Source of the DNA: VXMF01 sp965206775
Lineage (GTDB): Bacteria; Acidobacteriota; Terriglobia; Bryobacterales; UBA6623
DNA length: 64,000 nucleotides
NCBI GenBank assembly: GCA_965206775.1
Contig: CBDBKU010000001.1
Location: 372,001 to 436,000 of the forward strand
Direction: 5' to 3'
Of this stretch, positions 33,718-42,703 are shown piece by piece (the stretch's first letter is position 1; each line of letters starts with the position of its first letter). Position numbers and translations under genes: made by a program. The notes below the pieces were generated by a model, which had not been told where the DNA came from, made no database searches, and saw nothing but the letters and a program-made list of their open reading frames with translations.

Positions 33718-36111
33718 ATGGCAGGACCGCAAATCGAATACAACCGGGAGCACGCGCGTCTCGAAAGCGTTCTCAAGTCCCTCGACCGCCCTGGCGACTA
33801 CTTCGTCACGGGCCGGGTCGAAGGATCTATGCCGAGGATGAGTGTCAGGCCGGTCGGAAGGATCGCGTTTCCGATCCTGGAAACCCAGGTTCGCTCGCTG
33901 GTCGACGCTGCTGAGCGTGCGCCTTACGGACGCGGCCCGGATACGGTCTTGGACACGACCGTGCGGGACTGCTGGCAGATCACCGCGAGCCGTATTCAGC
34001 TTTCCGGGGCAAAGTGGGAGAAGACGCTTCGCTCGATCCTCGAATCCGTGGCGGATGGACTGGGATGCCACCGTGACCGTTTGAGCGCGCAACTGTACAA
34101 GCTCCTAGTCTACGAACCTGGTGGGTTCTTCTCCGAGCACCGTGATACCGAGAAAGTTGACGGAATGATTGCGACGTTGGTTGTCTCCCTGCCGACAGCG
34201 GGAGAGGGTGGGGAACTCGTGATCCGTCACTTGGACCGCGAGGCGACCGTGAACATGCACGTTGATGATCCAAGCGAACTGGCGTATGCAGCGTTCTACG
34301 CGGATTGCGTTCATCTAACCAAGCCCATTGAGCGGGGCCACCGCGTGTCCCTCGTCTACAACGTGGTCATGAAGCCCCGTTTTCGGGCAGCACTTCCCGG
34401 ACCTCCTGACTTCTCCCGGCAAACCGACGAAATCTCCGAAATCCTCTCGGAATGGGCCGCAACATGGCAAGGACCAAGGAAGATCGTGTGGCTGCTGGAG
34501 CACAAATACAGCGAGGCCGGGCTGAACCATTCAACGCTCAAGGGATTGGACGCGGTGCTGGAGCAGACACTTTCCCGGGCAGCGGAACGGTCTGGCTGCG
34601 TGGTACACAGCGCGATCTTGAGCATCAACGAATCCGGCATGCCCGATTACAACGACATCGACGAATACGGTCGGGAGATCGACTACACGGGTCGCCCGTG
34701 CTCGATTGAGGACCTCTACGAGTGTTCCTACACTCTCGAGTCCTGGGCCGCATCCGACCTCACGGGATCGGAGCTGCCTGAGATTCCGCTGCTCGACGAG
34801 GAGGCTCTGCCGTACGGAAGCTTGGACGATGTCGAGCCGGATGAGCAGACCCTATTCGAAGCCTCGGGCAACGAGGGAGTCTCGCTCGAGCGCTCGTACC
34901 GGCTGGCTGCCTTCGTCCTGTGGCCGCGTTCGAAGGAAGCTTCCGTGCTCGCGGACAGCTCGATCGACGCAGCGATCGAATATGTTGAGCGGATGCTGGC
35001 GAGAGGCTCGGCGGACCGCGAAGCGTCTGGGACAGGACCGGACCTAGTCTCGCAGCTGATTGACTCCTGGCCACGACGACGTCGCCACTTGTACTCGACG
35101 GAATTCCGAGATCAGCACGATCGTAGCCTTCCGAGCATGCTGCGATTGCTGTCGAGCGTTTCTGACGACGAGCAGTCGGCACGGTTTCTATGCGAAGTGG
35201 TGGTCGAGCAGTACGGCGCACGCATGAATGACGCGCTGCTGCCATTCCTGCGCAAGGCCAAGCCATCGACGCTCGCTCTGCTCTTTCCCTCGCTCATGAG
35301 AACCAACATTCCGCGATGCCCTGGCGACGTACTCGCCCTGGTGGCTCGCCTTCGCAAGAGCCAGCCTAGTTCAGACAGGTGCGATCGGGAACGAATTCTC
35401 CGAGTCGCCATGCGCGCGGCCTTCGAGTCTCTTGCTGAGGCATTCGCCCCGACGCTCCCCGAGGGCGAGCCCGAATGGAGGCGGCCCAAACCGAAGGTGC
35501 TGGACGCTGACGCCGTCCGCGATCTCTTCGTTGCGAGCCACGGTTTCGCGCTGGATGCCGAAGCCGAGAGGGCAGTTGCTCTCATTTCGCGCTATCCCAA
35601 GGAGGCCGATCCTTTCCGAACGATTCCCAAGGCATTGCATGATCTCTGCCGAACCCTGCCTGAGTTCGGCCAATCCACTGCATTCGTTTCAATGTGGCAT
35701 CACTCCTCGGGCCATTTGCTCGAGCGAAGCGCCATCCCACCCCAAGCTCCTAATGACGAGAGAATCGAAGCGCCTACCGGCTGTAAGTGCGAACTCTGTG
35801 ACGAGCTAAGGGCCTTCTGCCTTGACCGGGAAGCAAGGACGAAGCGATTCAAGGCGGTGGAACGCGTGCGTACGCACATCGAGCACAGCATTCGAATGGC
35901 AGACCTTGACATCGACTGCGACACGGAAACCTATGGGCGACCCTACACGCTTGTCTGCGCGAAGGTTCCCAAGAGCTACCGCAGGCGTCTCAATGTTTAT
36001 GCCGAGGACATCGACCACATGCGACTACTTTGGAAAGCAAGCCCGTCCAACGATTCGCCTGAGATCGCACGGACATTGGCGCGACTTCACGAGGCGCTGG
36101 CGTATATGTAG
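33718..36111 (+). CDS. Large 2-oxoglutarate/Fe(II) oxygenase (prolyl-4-hydroxylase-like) protein
   Basis: This 797-aa protein carries a double-stranded beta-helix oxygenase domain at about residues 45-215. The Fe ligands are visible as His141 and Asp143 in 'FFSEHRDTEK' and His199 in 'FYADCVHLTKP', with Arg209 ('GHRVSLVYN') as the probable 2-oxoglutarate ligand. 'ATLVVSLPTAGEGGELVIRH' is the typical strand between them. The remaining ~580 residues have no recognised domain, are mainly helical, and include a Cys pair motif 'CKCELCDELRAFC' near 690. Similar long oxygenases occur in fungi and sporadically in bacteria. It lies in the accessory island; substrate and role are unknown. The ATG at 33718 is chosen by the frame's first Met. 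Confidence 0.8.
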   Translation: MAGPQIEYNREHARLESVLKSLDRPGDYFVTGRVEGSMPRMSVRPVGRIAFPILETQVRSLVDAAERAPYGRGPDTVLDTTVRDCWQITASRIQLSGAKWEKTLRSILESVADGLGCHRDRLSAQLYKLLVYEPGGFFSEHRDTEKVDGMIATLVVSLPTAGEGGELVIRHLDREATVNMHVDDPSELAYAAFYADCVHLTKPIERGHRVSLVYNVVMKPRFRAALPGPPDFSRQTDEISEILSEWAATWQGPRKIVWLLEHKYSEAGLNHSTLKGLDAVLEQTLSRAAERSGCVVHSAILSINESGMPDYNDIDEYGREIDYTGRPCSIEDLYECSYTLESWAASDLTGSELPEIPLLDEEALPYGSLDDVEPDEQTLFEASGNEGVSLERSYRLAAFVLWPRSKEASVLADSSIDAAIEYVERMLARGSADREASGTGPDLVSQLIDSWPRRRRHLYSTEFRDQHDRSLPSMLRLLSSVSDDEQSARFLCEVVVEQYGARMNDALLPFLRKAKPSTLALLFPSLMRTNIPRCPGDVLALVARLRKSQPSSDRCDRERILRVAMRAAFESLAEAFAPTLPEGEPEWRRPKPKVLDADAVRDLFVASHGFALDAEAERAVALISRYPKEADPFRTIPKALHDLCRTLPEFGQSTAFVSMWHHSSGHLLERSAIPPQAPNDERIEAPTGCKCELCDELRAFCLDREARTKRFKAVERVRTHIEHSIRMADLDIDCDTETYGRPYTLVCAKVPKSYRRRLNVYAEDIDHMRLLWKASPSNDSPEIARTLARLHEALAYM

Positions 36112-36295
36112 GCCAGATGGCCAGCGGGATTCGGTTTCGCAGGCAAGCTTGTGCAGATCTCCGGTGCGGACCGCAGATCCCGTACTCACGAGCAACTCGC
36201 GGACATCATGACTCTTCCGCGAAGGGCTGGGGCTTGGCGTGGGACCTGACGTTGGCTGTTCGGCGGAACCGTCAGTTGCGGGACTTCTGGAGAAA

Positions 36296-36303
36296 TTTGC
36301 CTA
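36296..36303. repeat. Target-site duplication of the MITE, left copy
   Basis: TTTGCCTA here and TTTGCGTA at 36664-36671 match at seven of eight positions and abut the two element ends. IS1595 elements make 8-bp duplications. Confidence 0.6.
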
Positions 36304-36663
36304 CAGGGCTAGGTGCTTGACTCCACACACCCCAATATATTGTGGTTTGACGTGTGCATTTCACTCCACACGGCAGGGGTCGGGTACATCTTCGAGGCTT
36401 GTACCGGCCGTTCCTGACGCCTCCTAGCGGCAGGATTGGCTAAATCGAGCGGTTCCGTGTCGAGGTTCCGGCCGATCCGCCCAAAAAGCGCGGGAACACG
36501 AGCGCGTCCAGCGGCCTTAGCTGGACTGGGAGTTGGACTAGGCATTCCCGACATCCCACTCAGTCGAGAACCGTGTCCTAGACCCAACCAAGGTCCGGGG
36601 AATGCTCGCTATCGACCTCAACCACAACATGTAGCGGTGTGTGGAGTTAAGCACCTATCCCAG
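36304..36663. mobile_element. 360-bp MITE with IS1595-type inverted repeats
   Basis: The ends are imperfect inverted repeats about 45 bp long (36304-36348 and the complement of 36619-36663). They share 'AGGTGCTT', 'ACTCCACACACC' and 'TTGTGGTT'. They also resemble the ends of the complete IS1595 element at 41361-42428 (same order of blocks: GGGCTA, GCTTGACTCCA, CACAATAT.TTGTGGTT). The inside has no transposase frame. Imperfect 8-bp direct repeats flank it. It is most simply a non-autonomous derivative mobilised by an IS1595-type transposase. Confidence 0.75.
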
Positions 36664-36671
36664 TTTGCGTA

Positions 36672-37184
36672 TATGGGCTTGAGGCAGATGGCGGTGAACA
36701 GAATCGGCTTCTTAATGCTGTCGTCCGGTTCCCCGCTGGCTTCAGCGAAGCTTGCGGAGTTCCGACTGGCGGCGAGGCCTCAGCCCAAGTTCGTCAAATG
36801 GTGACTGGGGAATTATGTAAGTCATTGAAATGCATATGGTTGCGCGAGGGGCACTCGCGCACTTGGCACTACACTTTGTGAGTTCGGTCAGTGCGCAGTC
36901 GAGCGCATCCGACGGCGATGAATGCCCGGCTCGACTCCAGCGGCGCGGGAGATCTCGTCACCGCTGATTCCTTATTGGTTTGGGGGGGGATGGCCCAGAT
37001 AGGGCGTTGGAGCACGGGAAGCGGGGCGGTCTGCGGAGTGAAAGCGGGTCTTGTTGCGGTGCTGGGGACGCTGCACGGGCCGGGAATCGGCGGGTGGGCC
37101 GCCGGCGGCCGCAACGCGGGCGCAGCGGGACCGTCCGCCAGGCCGCGATGGACCTGGCTCCGCGGCTGCGGGGCGGAATCCTCG
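36672..37184. other. Intergenic region between the MITE and the DruA-ISAs1 transposase
   Basis: The stretch holds no recognised gene. A short plus-strand frame ending near 36803 ('LASAKLAEFRLAARPQPKFVKW') could be the tail of a decayed gene. The left end of the downstream transposon must lie here, but I could not find convincing terminal repeats. Confidence 0.3.
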
Positions 37185-38966
37185 CTAGCCAGGAGTCAGC
37201 AGCAGCTGCAGGGCCTCGTCCCGGTTGCCGACGTAGTAGGTTTGCGCCTCCGGCACCGTGTCCTGTGGCCGCTGCGACAGCAGCAGCGCCAGCGCCAGGT
37301 TGTTCAGCGCCGCGGCGTTGGACGGACCGTGACCCGTGCGGATGCGGCTGCTGTCCTCCCCGAACGAGACGTCGCGGCGATAGTGGTTGGCGCTTTCCAC
37401 CTTCCAGTGACCCCGCTGCAACGCCAGCAGGTCCCGCGCCGTTGCGGCCTGCTCCGACAGCGAGCTGATGCCGTAGCTGCAGCTGATCGACACCGCGCCG
37501 CCCAGCCGCTTGCAGGTCTCGTGCGTGATGCGGTACGCCTGCCGGGCATGCGGGTACGGCAGCAGTTTCGGATGGGGCGTGAACACATCGATCGAGCGCC
37601 GCTCCCAGCTCTTGTTGCGCGAGCGCTGCCAGCGCCCTTCCTGCCAGCTCCGCTCCGCTCCCTGCTCCCAGTTCAGGCCCGTCAGCGTCTCGTAGGTGAG
37701 CGGGCAGTTGCCCTTGATGCGCACCAGCACCTCCCCGCCGTGCTGCTCGATGATCGCCTGCTGGATCTCCTGCCCCGCATGCCCCGCGTCGATCGTCACC
37801 GTCCGGCCGCGCAGGTCCACCTCCTCCAGCAACGCCCGCAGCGCGCCCTGCTCGCCGCCTTCCTCGCGGTAGCTGCGGCTCGCCACCGGGATGCCCTTGA
37901 CATGCTCCACCAGCGTCACCGTCTCCCAGTGCTCCCCCTCCGCCGCCATCCGGTTCGCCCCCCGAATGCGCTTCCCGTCCGCCGCCAGCGCCTTCGGCTG
38001 CGGCACCAGCGGCTGCGTCCAGCGCTGGATCACGCGTTCCAGCGAGGCCGGGTCCGTCCGCTCCATGACTCGCTGGAATGTCGTGTCCGAGGGCGTCACG
38101 CACCTCCGCTCGCGCTCGTCCCAGCGGCATCCCAGTGCCCGTAACTCGTGCTCCTTCAATGTCTTCGAGTACGCTTCCGCCGCCCTCCCGCCGCGCTTGC
38201 CCGCCAGCCTCGCCAGCACCAGCAGCGCCAGCACCACCCCCAGCGCATGCCGCTTCCCGCGTCGCCCCCGGCTGTCCTCCACATCCTCCAACTGCTTCCG
38301 CAGCGAGCGCAAATCCTCCGTGCCGTAGCGCACATCCACCGGCCCGCAATCCCACTCCGGCCGCTCCTGCGGATCCGCCAGCCGCTCCCGCGCCCCCGCC
38401 CGCAGCTCGTATACCAGCATGACCTTCTTCTGCCCGTGCTTGTCGGTGTACTTCCCGTTCGACCGCGCGTAGCCCTTGCTCAGCCCCAGCTTGATCCAGT
38501 TCGACGCCAGATAGACCGTGCCCCGGTACTTCTGCGGATCCACGAACGTCTCTGCGAGTTCCAGCGGATGCCCCCAGCGCGCCTCCCAGTCCCCGCTCAG
38601 CCGCCGCAGGTTCAACCCCAGCACCCGCGAGGCCAGGTTCTTCACGCCCTGCCCCGCGGGCAGCACCAGGAAGCGCGTGTTGTTCCCGCACAGGTGCAAG
38701 CGCCGGAACTGCACCGCCTTGTGCCAGCCCAGCCATTGGTCGCGCGGCCGGCACTGGAACACCCCCGTCTGCCAGCCCAGCAGCGCCAGCCACTTGCCCC
38801 GCCACTCCGCCACGTAGCGCAGCCCGCGCCCCGCGAACTGCTTGAATCCCAGATAGTGCTGCGCGTCCATCAACCCGTCCCAGCGCAGCCGCTCCTCCGG
38901 CCGGGCCAGCCGGACCACCACCTCGCTCAACACCGGAACCTCCGCGGGACACACTGGCACAGTCAT
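37185..38966 (-). CDS. Transposase with N-terminal DruA (DUF4338) domain fused to ISAs1-family DDE domain
   Basis: This 593-aa protein joins two modules. Residues about 25-200 match DUF4338, the DruA domain of the Druantia anti-phage system: 'LMDAQHYLGFKQFAGRGLRY', 'LALLGWQTGVFQCRPRDQWLGW', 'LCGNNTRFLVLP', 'NLASRVLGLNLRRLSGDW', 'ETFVDPQKYRGTVYLASNW'. Residues about 225-590 are an ISAs1 transposase with Asp330 ('LAADGKRIRG'), Asp393 ('TIDAGHAGQ') and Glu524 ('GHWKVESANHYRRD'). The frame is intact, so the element may be active. Terminal repeats were not found. DUF4338 in DNA transposons suggests it is a DNA-handling domain that Druantia later adopted; that direction is inference. Confidence 0.88.
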   Translation of the reverse strand: MTVPVCPAEVPVLSEVVVRLARPEERLRWDGLMDAQHYLGFKQFAGRGLRYVAEWRGKWLALLGWQTGVFQCRPRDQWLGWHKAVQFRRLHLCGNNTRFLVLPAGQGVKNLASRVLGLNLRRLSGDWEARWGHPLELAETFVDPQKYRGTVYLASNWIKLGLSKGYARSNGKYTDKHGQKKVMLVYELRAGARERLADPQERPEWDCGPVDVRYGTEDLRSLRKQLEDVEDSRGRRGKRHALGVVLALLVLARLAGKRGGRAAEAYSKTLKEHELRALGCRWDERERRCVTPSDTTFQRVMERTDPASLERVIQRWTQPLVPQPKALAADGKRIRGANRMAAEGEHWETVTLVEHVKGIPVASRSYREEGGEQGALRALLEEVDLRGRTVTIDAGHAGQEIQQAIIEQHGGEVLVRIKGNCPLTYETLTGLNWEQGAERSWQEGRWQRSRNKSWERRSIDVFTPHPKLLPYPHARQAYRITHETCKRLGGAVSISCSYGISSLSEQAATARDLLALQRGHWKVESANHYRRDVSFGEDSSRIRTGHGPSNAAALNNLALALLLSQRPQDTVPEAQTYYVGNRDEALQLLLTPG

Positions 38967-39050
38967 GCCCCATCAATACACGATCCCGGCCAAAAAAGCC
39001 AGCCCCTTGTCTAACTCTTTGCGACCGAGGTTACAACCCTCGAACAAGAA

Positions 39051-40835
39051 TCAGCCGTGGGAGATCTCGTAGGCCTCGGTGTCCGGGCGCACGTCCTGAC
39101 GGATGCAGATCTGCGCACCGCCGGCCTCCTGCACCGTCGTGGTGAGGCGCACCCAGTTCTGCAGACGGTCGCGGATCGATTGCCAGCTCAGGTGCAGGCC
39201 GCGGGCCTTGAGCCGCGTCCGGATCAGATGCACTCCGTGGTAGGCCAGCACTGCGATGAACAGGTGGGCCGCGACGCGCCCGTCGCGCCGGTGCCGGATC
39301 GGTCGCAGTCCCAGCTCGGACTTCAGCGAGCGGAACGTGGCCTCCACCTCGGTCAGCTCCCAGTACGTGCGCAGCACCCGCTCCGGCTCCCAGTCCGCGT
39401 GGCTGGTGCGCAGCACATAGGAGCCGGCCGCCTCCTCAGCCGCGGCGTGCTGCGGCTTGCGGGTGAACCGCACCGCCCCGGCCCGGCTGCCTTCTCCCGG
39501 CGTCACCTCCACGTGGTACTGGCCCGCAACCTGCTTGTGGCGCTCGACGAGCCGCCCGGCCTTCCGCTGCACCCGCTGGTAGTCCTTCAGGCAGCGCGGT
39601 TTCGACAGGCCCTCGTGCAGCGCCCGCAGGGCGCTCTCGAAGCGCTCGCGGTGTCGCTGCAGCACGGACTCGGCGGTCAGCTTGCGGCCCTCGCTGACCG
39701 CGTACACCCGCAGTTCCGGCCCGCTCCCGCCCGCCTCGCCGTCCCGCTCCGGCAGCGGCCACGCCCGCACCAGATACCCGCCGCTCCGGGTGCGCACCTC
39801 CGCCGTCGGCTCGCCCTCCGGCGGGTCCGGCCGGGCCTCCCGGCTCACGCAGATCCAGTCCCAGCCCGCCTCGCGCAGCCAGGCCGGATTCGCCTCGCTG
39901 GCGATGCCCGCGTCCAGTATCACCGTCGGCTTCGCCTCCTGCCTGCCCTCCGCCCCGGCCAGCCGCTCCAGCGCGTCCCGCAGCGTGCCCGGCTCGGAGA
40001 CGTTGCCGGCCAGGATCTCGCAGCGGCGCGGGCAGCCCGCCCCGTCCAGCGCCAGCGCCAGGCTCACCAGCGGGCAGTCGCCGCGCTTCTGCTTCGACCG
40101 CCCGAAGCGTCGCAGGGTCTGATTCTCGCCACCGGTGCAGTGCGTGTTCGAGAGATCGTAGAAGACGATCGTCGCGGGCAGCTCGAGCAGCTCCCGCTCG
40201 CGAGCGAAGAGGCCTTGCTGGAGCCTCTCGCGGTGCGTCCACAGCAGGTCGCCGGTGCGGTACAGCTTCGACAGCGACAGGCCTTGGCCGGTGTCGAGGC
40301 CGAGCAGTTCGAGGGTCGCGCTGCCGGCTTCCAGCCAGCGGAGCGCTTCGCGCTCGCTGGAAGGGTGCAGCATGCGGGCGGTGACCAGGGCGGTGGCGAC
40401 GGAGGCGTCGCGGGGGGAGGCGCCGGCCTGCCGGAGCAGTTGCGGGAAGCCGAGCTGGTCGAGGGCGTGCAGGCAGATGCGCTCGGCGCCGACCGAGCGG
40501 GAGTGTTCGTGAGCGAGCGAGTCGAGCAGGACGGTGGCCAGCGAGCCGGTGCCGGGGGCGGCGGCGAAGCCGCGGGCGCGCAGCTGCTGGACGAGCGGCT
40601 CGGCGACGGAGCGGATGGCGGGCGGGTGTGCCAGCAGCGCCTGCTGGCCGGCCAGCAGGTCCTCGATGCAGCGGGTCAGGTCGGGCCACAGCGCCCGGTC
40701 GAGGGGAAACTGGGTGCCGAGGTTGAGCAGGGTTTTCTGGCGGACCTTGCTGCCGCTACGTACGGAGTGCACGAGGCGGAAGCTGAGGCCGGGCCGGCCG
40801 GCGGCGGAGTGGGTCTTGGTGGCGCGGATGAACAT
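39051..40835 (-). CDS. IS1634-like (IS4 superfamily) transposase
   Basis: This 594-aa protein is a DDE transposase of the IS4 superfamily, closest in pattern to IS1634. Seen are the start 'MFIRATKT' with 'VRSGSKVRQKTLLNLG', the first Asp in 'VFYDLSNTHCTGG', the second in 'TVILDAGIASEAN', and the late Glu block 'YWELTEVEATFRSLKSELGLRPIRHRRDGRV'. It ends 'HLFIAVLAYH'. The frame is open up to 40937, but homology starts at the Met at 40835. Terminal repeats and target duplications were not located. It lies about 85 bases after the start of the DruA-ISAs1 gene, so one element may have landed next to the other. Confidence 0.88.
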   Translation of the reverse strand: MFIRATKTHSAAGRPGLSFRLVHSVRSGSKVRQKTLLNLGTQFPLDRALWPDLTRCIEDLLAGQQALLAHPPAIRSVAEPLVQQLRARGFAAAPGTGSLATVLLDSLAHEHSRSVGAERICLHALDQLGFPQLLRQAGASPRDASVATALVTARMLHPSSEREALRWLEAGSATLELLGLDTGQGLSLSKLYRTGDLLWTHRERLQQGLFARERELLELPATIVFYDLSNTHCTGGENQTLRRFGRSKQKRGDCPLVSLALALDGAGCPRRCEILAGNVSEPGTLRDALERLAGAEGRQEAKPTVILDAGIASEANPAWLREAGWDWICVSREARPDPPEGEPTAEVRTRSGGYLVRAWPLPERDGEAGGSGPELRVYAVSEGRKLTAESVLQRHRERFESALRALHEGLSKPRCLKDYQRVQRKAGRLVERHKQVAGQYHVEVTPGEGSRAGAVRFTRKPQHAAAEEAAGSYVLRTSHADWEPERVLRTYWELTEVEATFRSLKSELGLRPIRHRRDGRVAAHLFIAVLAYHGVHLIRTRLKARGLHLSWQSIRDRLQNWVRLTTTVQEAGGAQICIRQDVRPDTEAYEISHG

Positions 40836-41352
40836 GGAGGAGAGAGCTGCGATCCCAGCGTGGCGGAGGGCGAGGGGAGAAGCCAAGGGGATCCGGCCGA
40901 TTCGGCCATTTCCTGGCACTACATCAAGGGAGGACAATCATCAATCAGATTCAATACAAACAAAATAAGAATCCCGTAAGACTATCAATCGATAATTACA
41001 TGGATTCCGTGCTGGAACCGGCTCAGCAACTGACTGTTAACAGCCGGGTACCCAACATACTGACGAACTTGGGTCAGGTGCCACGAGAACGCCTTGATTG
41101 CGAGACGTCTATCAGCGTCGACCCGATCTGGTCAGACGCGCGGTTGCAACGCCCATTTCGGAAAGCGGGCGTGGTGCTGCGAGCCGACTTGCCGTTCGCG
41201 CTCGGAGCGTCCAGCCCTGAGCGGGTGGCGATACACTTAGTTCGGCGCCAAAGCGTTTGGAAATCAGAATCATTCGGGGATGGACTACATTCTGCATTTC
41301 AAGCCATCCGCCACCAAGAATCAACGAGAGCCGCGCCAAATTCGTTCAAATA
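40836..41352. other. Intergenic region between two insertion sequences
   Basis: No gene or RNA is recognised. The region lies between the IS1634-like and IS1595 transposases and is less GC-rich than average near 40930-41010. Confidence 0.3.
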
Positions 41353-41360
41353 TTCCTGAA
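41353..41360. repeat. Target-site duplication of IS1595 element, left copy
   Basis: TTCCTGAA here is repeated exactly at 42429-42436, immediately outside both ends of the element. Confidence 0.9.
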
Positions 41361-42428
41361 CTGGGCTATGCGCTTGACTCCAGTAACCACAATATGTTGT
41401 GGTTGATGAGTATGCGCTTTAGTCCAGTGATTCCGGAGTCCGCTCAGGGTCGCTGGCGAGAGCGCTAGCAACCATCGCGTGGCGAGGGGCCGGTTCCGTT
41501 GCGACTGCCTGCTGCACGAGCCGGTAGAACAGCTTGCCGCGCGAGCGGGATGCCCTCCGGTTGAATCGGAAGGTGAACTCGTCCAGGTAGTAGTCCAGGT
41601 AGGGATGCCCGACGGCACCTTGGTGAGTTCCTAGCAGCCAGCGCTTCAACAGGGACGCGACGCGATGCACCCGTGGGAACTCCCGGTCCGTCCGGGCCGG
41701 GTCTCCTCCCGTGACCCGGGTCTCGTGGCGGTACCCGCGGGCCGCCAGCTTCGAATAGCTCGGCCAACCGTCCGTGCGCACCGCGCTGCCGGGCTCAACC
41801 GCCTCGAGAATGAACGCTTCCAAGCTGGCCGCCGAAGCATCGGGTACCCGCTTCAGGCGAATGCGCCCGGTCCCGGCCCCGGCCTCTTCCGCGGCGACCG
41901 CGACCAAGGCCTTGTTGCCGAGCTTGCGCCCCCGCGCTCCCTTCTCCTTGCCGCCCACATAGGTCTCGTCCACCTCGACGGTCCCGCCCAGACGATCGCG
42001 TCCCGGGCGCACCATCGCCCGCCGCAGCTTGTGCAGCCAGGTCCACGCCGTCCCGTAATGGCCCAGACCGAGGACCTGCTGCAACCCGAGGGCACTCGCG
42101 CCGTTTTTCTGCACGGTCACCCACCACATCGCTCGGAGCCACATGCTCAGCGGCTTGCGCGTGCCTTGGAAGATTGTCCCGGCGGTCAGCGACGCCTGGT
42201 AGGCGCAACCGGCGCAGACCATGCGATTCCGCCTGGCGATCCAGGCCGACCCTCCCTTGCATCGCGGGCAGATGAAGCCGTCGGGCCAGCGAATCCGGGC
42301 CACATACTCGCGACACGCCTGCTCGCTGGCAAACCACAGGTCGAATTCTGCCTGAGTCTTCGGGTAATCCTCCCTCACGACTGCAACTACAACATATTGT
42401 GGTTACTGGAGTCAAGCGCATAGCCCAG
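41361..42428 (-). mobile_element. Complete IS1595-family insertion sequence
   Basis: The element is 1068 bp with 40-bp perfect terminal inverted repeats (41361-41400 and 42389-42428) and an exact 8-bp target duplication, as expected for IS1595. It contains one transposase gene on the minus strand. The perfect ends and intact gene suggest recent transposition. Confidence 0.93.
41419..42378 (-). CDS. IS1595-family transposase (ISXO2-like)
   Basis: This 319-aa protein has an N-terminal zinc ribbon ('CPRCKGG...CAGC', about residues 37-62) that precedes a DDE domain (about 125-285). Catalytic Asp residues are in 'TVEVDETYVGGKEKG' and 'VRTDGWPSY', with 'HRVASLLKRWLLGTHQG' and 'YLDEFTFRFNRR' supplying the later His/Asn and Glu. 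The ISXO2-like domain order is standard for this family. It starts at ATG 42378 just inside the right terminal repeat and fills the element. It could supply transposase for the 360-bp MITE 5 kb upstream. Confidence 0.93.
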   Translation of the reverse strand: MREDYPKTQAEFDLWFASEQACREYVARIRWPDGFICPRCKGGSAWIARRNRMVCAGCAYQASLTAGTIFQGTRKPLSMWLRAMWWVTVQKNGASALGLQQVLGLGHYGTAWTWLHKLRRAMVRPGRDRLGGTVEVDETYVGGKEKGARGRKLGNKALVAVAAEEAGAGTGRIRLKRVPDASAASLEAFILEAVEPGSAVRTDGWPSYSKLAARGYRHETRVTGGDPARTDREFPRVHRVASLLKRWLLGTHQGAVGHPYLDYYLDEFTFRFNRRASRSRGKLFYRLVQQAVATEPAPRHAMVASALASDPERTPESLD

Positions 42429-42436
42429 TTCCTGAA
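42429..42436. repeat. Target-site duplication of IS1595 element, right copy
   Basis: TTCCTGAA matches 41353-41360 exactly. Confidence 0.9.
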
Positions 42437-42703
42437 ATCTGCTGAGGGCCGACAAACGTGCGCTAAGGGACACGTCTCTCAAGTGTTGCCTGCGTCTCAA
42501 CTCGCGATCGCGTTCGCGGCACCGCTAGCATATTCGCTAGGATGGGATAACAACATCTTGTGGGTCTAGCAATCCGGGCAACTTGTCTTGTCCGACCTCC
42601 GAAGCCGCTAGGTCGAGCAGGATTTCACGCCCTGCTCGAATACGGCTGCCTCACTCGCGGAGTTGGTTAATACCATTTTGCAAGCCACCCAAGGAGAGCA
42701 GCG

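Noticed and set aside
33244..34092. Minus-strand open frame across the oxygenase gene start
   Set aside because: It overlaps the conserved oxygenase domain and has no motif or ribosome site.
36960..39057. Possible terminal repeats of the DruA-ISAs1 element (GCTGATTC on both sides)
   Set aside because: Only eight bases match clearly and the right copy would lie inside the IS1634-like transposase stop region.
39057..40979. 640-residue open frame antisense to the IS1634-like transposase
   Set aside because: Repetitive Ala/Gly/Arg/Gln composition; the transposase on the other strand has all motifs.
42549..42580. Partial match to an IS1595 end (ACAACATCTTGTGG)
   Set aside because: Only about 14 bases match and no partner end or duplication is visible, so chance cannot be excluded.
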